From an uncultured Oscillospiraceae bacterium (GTDB taxonomy: Bacteria; Bacillota; Clostridia; Oscillospirales; Acutalibacteraceae), in contig CABQCM010000055.1 of NCBI GenBank assembly GCA_902462665.1, positions 1 through 7,748 on the forward strand: a DNA stretch of 7,748 nucleotides, written 5' to 3'. The stretch's first letter is position 1. Each line of letters begins with the position of its first letter. Below are positions 1 to 6,189 of the stretch, piece after piece. The notes under the pieces are model-generated. The model saw nothing but the letters and a program-made list of their open reading frames with translations. It did not search any database and was not told the DNA's origin. Both the position numbers and the translations under genes were made by a program.

Positions 1-616
1 AGGCGAACGGGACGGTTTTCCATCCGCATCGCATCTGCGCGCGCTTTGGAAGCAGGGGACTTTGGCGCCGGAGCATTTGAGCGAAGAAAGCCGCGAAATT
101 TTGCTTGCCGAGCACCGCTGCGGGCGTTTTCCCGTATTCTGCTCCGGGCTGGAGCCGGTTTTGCTTGGTCTGCTTCGCTCGGCTGAACGGGGGCGTTACG
201 CCGCGCTGCCCGATCTGTCTGAAGGGCTGGAAAACCGTTTATGGCGGGCGGTAAGGCAAGGATGTTCACTGGACGAAATCCATGACCTGGCCCGAACCAA
301 GCGCTATCCCCTCGCCCGCATCCGGCGGCTTTGCCTGTATCTGGCGCTGGGAATTTCGGCGGAGGACTGGATTGCATTGCCGCCCTACTTGCGCCTGCTT
401 GGGATGAACCGGCGCGGAAGCGAGTTTTTGCGCATTGCCAAACAAACCGCTCGGCTTCCTTTGGTTGTGGGTGCGGGCGACGTTGCTTCCCTGGACGCCG
501 CAGCCCAGCGGCAATATGCACTCGAATGCAAGGCAACCGATTTGTACGCCCTGGCCTGTCCCCGCCCCATGCCCTGCGGGAGCGACCAGCGTCATCGTCT
601 TGTGACAATGGATTGA
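1..616 (+). CDS. tmcAL: tRNA(Met) cytidine acetate ligase, C-terminal half (5' end outside window)
   Basis: Partial gene: the reading frame is open from base 2 and runs to TGA at 614-616, giving about 204 residues of a family that is usually near 400. The nucleotidyltransferase part upstream is missing. The fragment begins just before SASHLR, which fits the S-x-S-x-x-R phosphate-binding signature at the end of the nucleotidyltransferase domain. It then shows family hallmarks: RFPVF, SEGLENRL (about residues 73-80), TKRYPLARIRR (99-109) and PPYLRLLGMNRRG (127-139). Known for the family: TmcAL uses ATP and acetate to make N4-acetylcytidine at the wobble position of elongator tRNA(Met), in the cytoplasm. 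The TTG at 62 is internal, not the start, because homology continues upstream of it. No terminator was seen between this gene and the next, so read-through into the lipid genes is possible. The family call is firm; the exact reaction is inferred from the family. Confidence 0.9.
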   Translation, partial: GERDGFPSASHLRALWKQGTLAPEHLSEESREILLAEHRCGRFPVFCSGLEPVLLGLLRSAERGRYAALPDLSEGLENRLWRAVRQGCSLDEIHDLARTKRYPLARIRRLCLYLALGISAEDWIALPPYLRLLGMNRRGSEFLRIAKQTARLPLVVGAGDVASLDAAAQRQYALECKATDLYALACPRPMPCGSDQRHRLVTMD

Positions 617-748
617 TTTTTGATTATGTGGTCTTTCAAGAGAATGTCAGACGCAACAAGTCGTTTGATTTCGAGATATCAATTTGGTGTTTTCTCCCGC
701 CATAGGGTTACTTTTTGCTGTACGCCAAACGCTTGTGGGGAGATTTTT

Positions 749-754
749 GGGGAG
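749..754 (+). promoter_or_regulatory. Ribosome binding site that sets the glycosyltransferase start at 763
   Basis: GGGGAG lies 8 bases before ATG 763. The frame stays open upstream to a TTG at 715, but no such site precedes that codon and the 16 extra residues (including WGDFWGDGN) do not look like part of the family fold. The protein therefore most likely starts at 763 with MKVLILSCNTGQGH. Confidence 0.7.
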
Positions 755-762
755 ATGGGAAT

Positions 763-1896
763 ATGAAGGTTTTAATTCTGTCCTGTAACACCGGGCAGGG
801 ACACAACGCAGCCGGTCGCGCCATTCATGAGAGACTGCTTGAGCGCGGCGTTCAAAGCGAGTTTGCCGACACGTTGCTCTTCGCTAGCGAACGGGTATCG
901 CGCCGTGTCTGTAAAACCTATGTCGATACCACCACCCACGTTCCCCGGGTGTTCGGCTGCGCTTATCACATCGCGGATTTTATCAGCGGTCCCAACCGCA
1001 AATCGCCGGTATACTGGGCTAACCGTGCCTATCGCTACCGCCTGCTGGACCATTTAAAGACCAACCGGGTGGACGTGGTAGTCACCCCGCATCTGTTTCC
1101 GGCACAGACACTGACCTGTTTGCGCCACGAAGGGCTGCTTATCCAAAAATTCATCGGGGTTGCCACCGATTACACCTGTATCCCCTTTTGGGAGGAAACC
1201 CGCATGGATTCTTTTGTCATTCCCCATCCCGATCTCATGGGGGAATTTGTTCGAAAGGGCATCCCGCGGGATATTTTAAAGCCTTTGGGGATTCCGGTAA
1301 AAAAGCCGTTTCTCCTGCCCAGAGACCGGCTGGGAGCAAGAAAAAAGCTTGGTTGGGATGCGGACACGCCAACGGCGCTCATTATGTCCGGCAGCATGGG
1401 ATACGGCAACGTGGAAAAGCTCATTCGGATACTGCGCGCAAAAAGCGACGGAAATCTTCGCATTATAGTCATGGGCGGTAACAACGAAAAATTAAAGAAA
1501 CGTCTTCGCACCGTCTTTTCCGGCGCGCCAGAGGTTATCATATTGGATTTCACCCGCGAGGTACCTCTGTATATGGACGCCTGCGACCTGCTTTTCACCA
1601 AACCGGGCGGGCTGACCAGCACCGAGGCGGCCGTCAAGAACATTCCCCTGGTTCATACCAATCCCATTCCCGGCTGTGAAACAATGAACGCGAAATTTTT
1701 CTCTCAGAGGGGAATGTCGATTTACGAAACCAATGTGGGCCGTCAGGTTGACGCCGCTCTTGCTCTAATGAACCAAAACGGCAGGATGCAGGACATGATG
1801 CGCGCCCAACGCAGCGGCATTCCGGCCGACGCCTGCGACCGCATCTGCGATTTGATTGTGCAATCGGGAGAGGAAGCATCCTTGCACAAGGGCTAA
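763..1896 (+). CDS. Diacylglycerol glycosyltransferase-like protein (MGDG synthase/UgtP family, GT28-type)
   Basis: A 377-residue GT-B fold glycosyltransferase. The N-terminal MGDG-synthase domain (about 1-170) starts with a beta strand and the acceptor-loop motif SCNTGQGHNAAGRA (8-20), and carries GVATDYTCIPFW (132-143). The C-terminal donor-binding domain (about 200-365) has MSGSMGYGN (208-216) and TKPGGLTSTEA (279-289), the motif that contacts the nucleotide-sugar. Known for the family: these enzymes move glucose or galactose from UDP-sugar to diacylglycerol at the inner face of the membrane, making glycolipids and lipoteichoic acid anchors. No signal peptide or membrane span is visible, as expected for a peripheral membrane enzyme. 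The PlsY-like gene follows after 81 bases on the same strand, so a shared lipid operon is likely. Sugar and acceptor cannot be read from sequence; a polyprenyl or other lipid acceptor is possible. Confidence 0.85.
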   Translation: MKVLILSCNTGQGHNAAGRAIHERLLERGVQSEFADTLLFASERVSRRVCKTYVDTTTHVPRVFGCAYHIADFISGPNRKSPVYWANRAYRYRLLDHLKTNRVDVVVTPHLFPAQTLTCLRHEGLLIQKFIGVATDYTCIPFWEETRMDSFVIPHPDLMGEFVRKGIPRDILKPLGIPVKKPFLLPRDRLGARKKLGWDADTPTALIMSGSMGYGNVEKLIRILRAKSDGNLRIIVMGGNNEKLKKRLRTVFSGAPEVIILDFTREVPLYMDACDLLFTKPGGLTSTEAAVKNIPLVHTNPIPGCETMNAKFFSQRGMSIYETNVGRQVDAALALMNQNGRMQDMMRAQRSGIPADACDRICDLIVQSGEEASLHKG

Positions 1897-1977
1897 CACG
1901 CCGTTAAACCGAGGATTCGACTTCCCGATGATGATAGGACAACAAGCGTTTGTTCACAAAAGGAAGGAGGCTTTACA

Positions 1978-2616
1978 ATGTGGGCGTATTTGTGGTTTGC
2001 TTTATTTGGATTTCTCATGGGAAGCATACTGTACAGTTATCTGCTGCCCAAACTGTTGATGGGAATTGACATCACGGCCTTGAGCAAGGATAAAAACCCC
2101 GGTGCGTTCAACGCTTTTGAACTGGCTAACAGAAAAATCGGTTCCATCTGCCTTGCAATGGACATTTTAAAGGGATTTATCCCCATCTATTTGGCCGGAC
2201 GTTCGCTGGATGTAACCCGGATGTGGTTTGCTCTGGTGATCGCTGCCCCGGTCCTCGGTCACGCGTTTTCGCCTTGGGCGCGCTGCAAAGGCGGTAAGGC
2301 CATTGCGGTGACTTTCGGCGTACTACTGGGTATGTACCGCTATAGTATGGCGTTCTTGTTTTTAGCTTTGCTGCTGCTCTTTCTCACCTTTGTGCTGCAA
2401 GTGCAGCCCCATAGCCTGCGTATGGTTGTCTCTATGATCATTTTCGCTCTACTGTGCATCTTTTTCCCCACCATTCCCTCGGTTTCCGTTGGAGCCTGCA
2501 TTGCAGCGCTGGTGGTCATTTTCCGTCATATCTACCATCGCGTCAAAGAACCCGTCAATATCCGGCTGCTCCCCTATTCAAAACTGATGGAACTGCTTCG
2601 CCGTCAACAGCGATAG
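1978..2616 (+). CDS. PlsY-like glycerol-3-phosphate acyltransferase family membrane protein (divergent)
   Basis: A 212-residue, strongly hydrophobic protein with about five to six membrane spans. A strong site, AAGGAGG at 1964-1970, lies 7 bases before ATG 1978. It matches the PlsY family: GSILYSYL (15-22) equals motif 1; KNPGAFN (39-45) sits where PlsY has GSGNxGATN; a D-x-x-KG pair follows at 62-66; GHAFSPWARCKGGKAIA (94-110) equals the conserved GH...F-x-GGK-x-x-A motif. PlsY acylates the sn-1 position of glycerol-3-phosphate from acyl-phosphate. Here the G-S-G part of motif 2 is replaced by K-D-K, and the C-terminal H-x-x-N-x-x-R segment is changed (RHIYHRVKEPVNIR, 183-196), so this looks like a paralogue rather than the housekeeping enzyme. 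With the lipid glycosyltransferase upstream, a role in glycerolipid synthesis is a reasonable inference; the exact substrate is open. Confidence 0.8.
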   Translation: MWAYLWFALFGFLMGSILYSYLLPKLLMGIDITALSKDKNPGAFNAFELANRKIGSICLAMDILKGFIPIYLAGRSLDVTRMWFALVIAAPVLGHAFSPWARCKGGKAIAVTFGVLLGMYRYSMAFLFLALLLLFLTFVLQVQPHSLRMVVSMIIFALLCIFFPTIPSVSVGACIAALVVIFRHIYHRVKEPVNIRLLPYSKLMELLRRQQR

Positions 2617-2738
2617 GAAAGAAATAATACATCGTGATTATCATTCCTAGCCTATCCGCATTTTTTCTCCTCGTGAGTCGCTCATATAAAAAATTTTCCT
2701 GCGAATATCGCTGCAAATTCATCGCATACTACGATTGT

Positions 2739-2776
2739 CAGTATAAGATTTTAATCGCGTTTGCAGTCTTATACTG
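2739..2776 (+). repeat. 10-bp perfect inverted repeat directly before the terminator
   Basis: CAGTATAAGA (2739-2748) is matched exactly by TCTTATACTG (2767-2776), with an 18-base loop. It ends one base before the terminator stem, so a transcript would carry two adjacent hairpins. This could be the 3' part of a small RNA or simply the end of the plsY-like mRNA. Confidence 0.6.
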
Positions 2777-2777
2777 T

Positions 2778-2825
2778 GCGCCGCTTGAAAACAGTTGGTC
2801 TGTTCAAGCGGCGCTATTCTTTTTC
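2778..2825 (+). terminator. Intrinsic terminator after the lipid-gene block
   Basis: A 12-bp perfect stem, GCGCCGCTTGAA (2778-2789) with TTCAAGCGGCGC (2803-2814), has a 13-base loop and is followed by a T-rich run, TATTCTTTTTC. It lies 161 bases after the plsY-like stop codon and is the first terminator seen on this strand in the window. Confidence 0.8.
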
Positions 2826-2887
2826 GGTTCTTGGCAGGAAGATTTGATGATTTTCTACAAGAATCGCGCGGGCAAAAAAAATTTCTC

Positions 2888-2916
2888 TTGACATTTGCCT
2901 ACAAAGTGGATATACT
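2888..2916 (+). promoter_or_regulatory. Near-consensus sigma-A promoter of the cold-shock gene
   Basis: TTGACA at 2888-2893 and TATACT at 2911-2916 are separated by exactly 17 bases. Transcription would start near 2922-2924, giving an untranslated leader of about 125 bases before the csp start codon. Confidence 0.85.
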
Positions 2917-2922
2917 AAAACA

Positions 2923-3046
2923 TATATTCCGACGGTACGAATTAAGCTCACATTTTTTGTAAGTCATGGTTCGTTCATGAACGCAGAAAGTGGGAGCCTT
3001 TATTTTTGCACGTGGATATAAATATTTTTTGGGAGGTACCAACAGA
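2923..3046 (+). promoter_or_regulatory. Long 5' leader of csp, candidate cold-responsive RNA element
   Basis: The leader length (about 125 bases) is typical of csp mRNAs, whose 5' UTRs refold with temperature. Close to the predicted 5' end is GACGGTACGAATTAAGC, which resembles the start of the E. coli cspA leader (GACGTACAGA then ATTAAAGC, recalled from memory). A perfect 12-base palindrome, CGTTCATGAACG, lies at 2972-2983. GGGAGG at 3031-3036 precedes the start codon by 10 bases. That this RNA senses temperature is an inference. Confidence 0.5.
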
Positions 3047-3259
3047 ATGAACGGTACAGTCAAATGGTTTAACGCAGAAAAAGGTTATGGATTTATCTCC
3101 AACGACGATGGCGGCGAGGATGTCTTTGTGCATTTCTCCTCCATCATGATTGATGGCTTCAAGACCCTCGCTGAGGGCCAGAAGGTCACCTTTGATACCG
3201 AGCCCGATCCTAAGAACAGCAGCAAGCTGCGCGCTGTGAACGTGGTTCCGGTTCAGTAA
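3047..3259 (+). CDS. csp: Cold-shock protein (CspA/CspB family RNA chaperone)
   Basis: A 70-residue protein made of a single cold-shock domain, the normal length for this family. It shows GTVKWFNAEKGYGFIS, containing RNP1 (KGYGFIS), and DVFVHFSSI, containing RNP2. These are the aromatic and basic strands that bind single-stranded RNA and DNA. The role is an RNA chaperone that melts mRNA structure and may antiterminate, acting in the cytoplasm. The start at 3047 is chosen because the domain begins there and GGGAGG lies 10 bases upstream; the frame is open 19 codons further upstream, but those encode leader sequence. The gene stands alone, with its own strong promoter and a terminator 10 bases after the stop. 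It is one of several possible csp paralogues, and whether it is cold-induced or constitutive cannot be told here. Confidence 0.95.
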   Translation: MNGTVKWFNAEKGYGFISNDDGGEDVFVHFSSIMIDGFKTLAEGQKVTFDTEPDPKNSSKLRAVNVVPVQ

Positions 3260-3269
3260 TCTTGCTCGC

Positions 3270-3314
3270 AAAACGCCCGCCTAGAGAAAATCTCTAGGCG
3301 GGCGTTTTCTTTTT
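3270..3314 (+). terminator. Perfect 18-bp terminator hairpin between csp and the AraC-family gene
   Basis: The stem at 3270-3287 (AAAACGCCCGCCTAGAGA) pairs without mismatch with 3291-3308 around an AAA loop, followed by a T-rich tail to 3314. The A-run at its left foot gives a T-run on the - strand, so it may also stop the convergent AraC-family transcript. Confidence 0.9.
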
Positions 3315-3360
3315 CGACGTGAAAACGGGTAATGGAAGGTTATCCTTGCTAGCAGACATG

Positions 3361-4281
3361 TTAGCCATGGTCACCCGATGACAATTCACTGGAAAAATTT
3401 CCGCTCAGCCTGGCCTGCTTCTGGAACTGATACGGCGTGATACCGATTTTCTTTTTAAAGTATTGAATAAAATACGAATAATCATGAAAGCCGGAATCCA
3501 GCCCCGCTTCGGTAACGCTGGCGCCGTCGAGCAATAGCTTCTTGGCATGGTATAGACGCAGGCTCTGTACATACTCGTAAACCGAAATCCCCGTATTCTT
3601 TTTAAAGACACCCGACAGATAGCTTTTGCTGACATTCAACTGGGCGGCAAGCTGAGAAAGCGACTTAAAGTCAATAAAACCTTCTTCGATGATATTTAGA
3701 GCTTTATCTACAATTGAGGGAAAACGGCTCCCTTGAAATGGAGTGTTTGTCAAATGCAGATAAGCATCGTTCACCATTTGCAGCACCTGGATAAAATAGG
3801 AATATAGCGTTACCTTAGCCCCAAAACCAGGTGTGTCACACAACTCGCTCATGGTATAAAGCAGCCGAAGAAACGGATTCATCGCCTGTGGGGTTAGAAT
3901 AATTCGATTGCTCTCATAATCCGGCCGGTCACAAAAACAATTCACGAGATTTTCCCGTATCCCATCCATAAAGCACAAACATTCCGGCTGCAAAAAGATG
4001 ACAAACCGCTCGTATTCATCGGACGCAGTGACCAAATGCTTATGATGTTCGCTCGGCTTATACACCATAATATCGCCGTGCTGAAGCAAATAACTTCGAT
4101 TCCCAATCAATGCGTTGGAGGCACCCTTAATGTGCACGTAAAGCTCGCAAGCATCGGCATTGGAAGTAAACACACTGCCGAATTTATAATAGTTCCTGCT
4201 ATGACGAAAAGAAACCGAGTTGTAATAACGCCCGTCCAACGTGTGATCAATCTGCATTTCACGATTGAGTAACGTAAACAT
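3361..4281 (-). CDS. AraC-family transcriptional regulator with N-terminal cupin-like sensor domain
   Basis: A 306-residue regulator. The N-terminal half carries a cupin-type AraC ligand-binding region, with the beta-strand motif LLQHGDIMVYKPSEHHKH at about residues 65-82. The C-terminal 100 residues are a double helix-turn-helix domain: LSQLAAQLNVSKSYLSGVFKK (first helix-turn-helix, about 208-228) and the family signature GFHDYSYFIQYFKKKIGITPYQF (about 264-286). Known for the family: these proteins usually activate carbohydrate-use genes when a sugar binds the cupin. Start: ATG at 4281 has a very strong site upstream (AAGGAGGTGG). A longer version from ATG 4329 (322 residues) is possible but has only a poor binding site. 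The gene is divergent from the dockerin protein, with an overlapping palindromic promoter region, so it probably controls that gene and itself. The sugar is unknown. Confidence 0.9.
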   Translation of the reverse strand: MFTLLNREMQIDHTLDGRYYNSVSFRHSRNYYKFGSVFTSNADACELYVHIKGASNALIGNRSYLLQHGDIMVYKPSEHHKHLVTASDEYERFVIFLQPECLCFMDGIRENLVNCFCDRPDYESNRIILTPQAMNPFLRLLYTMSELCDTPGFGAKVTLYSYFIQVLQMVNDAYLHLTNTPFQGSRFPSIVDKALNIIEEGFIDFKSLSQLAAQLNVSKSYLSGVFKKNTGISVYEYVQSLRLYHAKKLLLDGASVTEAGLDSGFHDYSYFIQYFKKKIGITPYQFQKQARLSGNFSSELSSGDHG

Positions 4282-4289
4282 GGAAGCTT

Positions 4290-4299
4290 CCACCTCCTT
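4290..4299 (-). promoter_or_regulatory. Ribosome binding site favouring the AraC-family start at 4281
   Basis: Read on the - strand this is AAGGAGGTGG, almost fully complementary to the 16S rRNA 3' end. The AGGAGG core ends 11 bases before ATG 4281, slightly long but acceptable. No comparable site precedes the upstream ATG at 4329. Confidence 0.65.
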
Positions 4300-4359
4300 A
4301 ATTAGTTGATCATCGCAATGTTTTTCCATGCGATATTCATATTTCCCACCACATTAATT

Positions 4360-4368
4360 TGGTATAAT
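4360..4368 (+). promoter_or_regulatory. Extended -10 promoter element of the dockerin protein gene
   Basis: TGGTATAAT is a perfect extended -10 (TG-N-TATAAT). The region 17 bases upstream (4340-4345, TATTTC) is a poor -35, typical of a promoter that needs an activator such as an AraC-family protein. The start would be near 4375, giving a leader of about 40 bases. Confidence 0.65.
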
Positions 4369-4375
4369 GATACCA
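4360..4375. promoter_or_regulatory. Interrupted palindrome over both divergent -10 boxes, candidate operator
   Basis: TGGTAT-AATG-ATACCA is a perfect 6+6 inverted repeat with a 4-base centre. It contains the + strand extended -10 (TGGTATAAT, 4360-4368) and the - strand -10 (TATCAT). A protein bound here would block both promoters. Three related hexamers, ACCACA (4348), ACCACA (4372) and ATCACA (4389), may be extra half-sites. Which regulator binds is not known. Confidence 0.5.
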
Positions 4376-4395
4376 CAAATCCATCAGTATCACAA
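4367..4395 (-). promoter_or_regulatory. Predicted promoter of the AraC-family gene
   Basis: On the - strand, TTGTGA (4395-4390) and TATCAT (4372-4367) are 17 bases apart. The -10 lies inside the palindrome at 4360-4375 and overlaps the -10 of the divergent gene. The match to consensus is moderate. Confidence 0.45.
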
Positions 4396-4415
4396 TAAAA
4401 TTTGGAGGGAATCTT

Positions 4416-6164
4416 ATGAAAAAATGGGGCAATCGAGGTTTATCGCTGCTGTTAAGCCTATTCATGCTCATGGGAATCGTTTATGCAGATCAAATTTATG
4501 TTTTGGCAGAAGACGTTACGCCAGGCGCCGAGGTGGAGCTGGCCCGGGGCAAGCCAGCGGTAGCCACCCATTTTCAGGAGGGCAACGGGGTCGCTTCGTA
4601 TGCGTTCGACGGCGATTTCGCCACCAAGTGGTCGACCTATGGCTACAACAACGTTGTACCGGTCGCGCTTCAAGTCGATCTGGGAATCCAGGCCGATATC
4701 AGCCGGTTGGGAATGTCGTGGTATGGCAGCGGCCGGATTTTCAACTATGAGGTATATATTACCGACGAAGCCATTGTTTCTGGCGATACAGCGGCTACCG
4801 AGGGCTTGACTCCCGTTGTCACCGCCCAAGGCAAAGGGACAGCCAAACAGGCCGAAGCATGCGATTATGTTACTTTAGAAACGACGGCGTCCGGCCGGTA
4901 CGTCACGGTAGTCGTCACCGCCTTGGAGGGCACCGCAGTTTTTGTCACTCTAGCCGAACTGGAGGTCTGGGGGATGGAAGCTCTGCCAGCCGGTCTGACG
5001 CAGCTAATAGAGAACAACACCGTCACTGCGTCCTTCAGTCAGGACATTTGCCCGGTGGAAAACGCGGTGGATGGCGATATTGCTACCCGTTGGTCGGCCT
5101 ATGGCAGTCAATTTCCTCAAGCGGTGATGATTGATATGGACGCAGTGGTAAGCATCGGCTATTTGAAGCTGCTAATCTTTCAAAAGGGCCGCATTACCGA
5201 CTTTGATATCTATCTGACCAACGAACCTTTGGTTGTGGGAGAGGAAATCAGTCTGGGAGACGCTCAGCCCATCGGCAGGATTCGCGGAGAAGGCGTAGGC
5301 GACGGTAAAACCGTTCCAGAGGACTGGGAAGGGGCCGTAATCTGCCGCACCGATTTCAACGCGACGGGACGTTATCTGACTTTGATGGGCGTGGCGGCCA
5401 CCTCAGGCACCGCCGCTGGACTGTGGGAGATTGAAGCCTACGGCGAGGTAAAAGGCCCCATAGGGCGTGAAATCCTCTCGGTCAACGCCTTGTCGCCCAT
5501 CACAGCCGATGTCAACGAAAGCAACGTGGAACAACGGCTTCCTCAGACCGTTCGGGTCGAATTGGAGGATGAGCGTTCCGCCCTGCTGCCCGTTCAATGG
5601 GACTTGGAAAGCGTACGCTTTGACATTACTGGTGATTACACGATACAAGGCGTATTGGATTGTACCGATCGCGAAGACATTCTCAACTCGACTGGCATCA
5701 CGGCACAAATTACCGTTCATATCGTCGACCGGCAGCAGGAAGCGATTGACGCAGTCGAAGGTTTAATTGCGGCCATCGAAACCGTTACCCCGGAGAATTA
5801 CAAGGAGAAACTTGAGTCCATCGAGGCAGCCGAGCAGGCCTTAGCCGCCCTTGTGACGGACTATGGAAAAGACGTTGAGTCTGAGGTTTCCAACCGCGAT
5901 ATGCTGCAAACGGCAAGGAATCGCTACGACGAGCTGGTCAAACAAAATGCCGTTGTCTACGGCGATTTGAACGCCGACACCGAGATTGATGCTTCGGACG
6001 CGCTGCTTACGCTTCAGCATTCGGTTCAACTCATTACATTGAACGACGCGCAAAAGATCGCCGGCGACGTGGACGGCAATGCTAACATTGATGCTACCGA
6101 CGCACTACTGATTCTTCAAAAATCCGTGAAGCTGATTTCTCAGTTTCCCGTAGAAACGAAGTAA
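4416..6164 (+). CDS. Secreted protein with two discoidin (F5/8 type C) domains, Big_4 Ig-like domain and C-terminal type I dockerin
   Basis: A 582-residue secreted protein; GGAGGG at 4404-4409 lies 6 bases before ATG. Order: signal peptide (about 1-31, KKWGNRG then a hydrophobic core, likely cleavage after VLA); discoidin/CBM32-like domain 1 (about 40-187, with DGDFATKWSTYG) and domain 2 (about 196-344, with DGDIATRWSAYG); Big_4 Ig-like domain (about 352-437, with LPQTVRVELED and PVQWD); a charged helical segment (about 441-510); and a type I dockerin (about 514-575) with two calcium loops, D517-x-N-x-D-x-E-x-D-x-x-D528 and D551-x-D-x-N-x-N-x-D-x-x-D562. Known for these families: discoidin domains bind glycans, and dockerins dock onto cohesin modules of cellulosome-like scaffolds. 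No catalytic domain or LPxTG anchor is seen. It probably acts as a binding subunit on a cell-surface or extracellular complex. The AraC-family gene beside it suggests sugar-responsive expression. Ligand and cohesin partner are unknown. Confidence 0.88.
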   Translation: MKKWGNRGLSLLLSLFMLMGIVYADQIYVLAEDVTPGAEVELARGKPAVATHFQEGNGVASYAFDGDFATKWSTYGYNNVVPVALQVDLGIQADISRLGMSWYGSGRIFNYEVYITDEAIVSGDTAATEGLTPVVTAQGKGTAKQAEACDYVTLETTASGRYVTVVVTALEGTAVFVTLAELEVWGMEALPAGLTQLIENNTVTASFSQDICPVENAVDGDIATRWSAYGSQFPQAVMIDMDAVVSIGYLKLLIFQKGRITDFDIYLTNEPLVVGEEISLGDAQPIGRIRGEGVGDGKTVPEDWEGAVICRTDFNATGRYLTLMGVAATSGTAAGLWEIEAYGEVKGPIGREILSVNALSPITADVNESNVEQRLPQTVRVELEDERSALLPVQWDLESVRFDITGDYTIQGVLDCTDREDILNSTGITAQITVHIVDRQQEAIDAVEGLIAAIETVTPENYKEKLESIEAAEQALAALVTDYGKDVESEVSNRDMLQTARNRYDELVKQNAVVYGDLNADTEIDASDALLTLQHSVQLITLNDAQKIAGDVDGNANIDATDALLILQKSVKLISQFPVETK

Positions 6165-6189
6165 TCTGTTCATTTTAAAATACCCTCCC

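Larger units (their letters stand above)
2617..3046. other. 430-base non-coding region between the lipid genes and csp
   Basis: An 85-codon open frame lies here (2634-2891), but it has no ribosome binding site, low-complexity hydrophobic and aromatic content, and runs straight through the terminator hairpin, so it was not accepted as a gene. In order the region holds: about 120 AT-rich bases with nothing recognisable; a 10-bp inverted repeat (2739-2776); an intrinsic terminator (2778-2825); the csp promoter (2888-2916); and the csp leader (about 2923-3046), which contains a 12-base palindrome. Confidence 0.7.

Noticed and set aside
684..712. Possible promoter TTGGTG-17-GTTACT upstream of the glycosyltransferase gene
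   Set aside because: Both boxes match the consensus poorly; without supporting features it is no better than chance.
715..762. N-terminal extension of the glycosyltransferase from TTG 715
   Set aside because: No binding site before TTG 715, while ATG 763 has GGGGAG at good spacing and begins exactly at the family fold.
2634..2891. 85-codon open frame on the + strand
   Set aside because: No ribosome binding site, runs through the terminator hairpin and an inverted repeat, and the translation has no recognisable domain.
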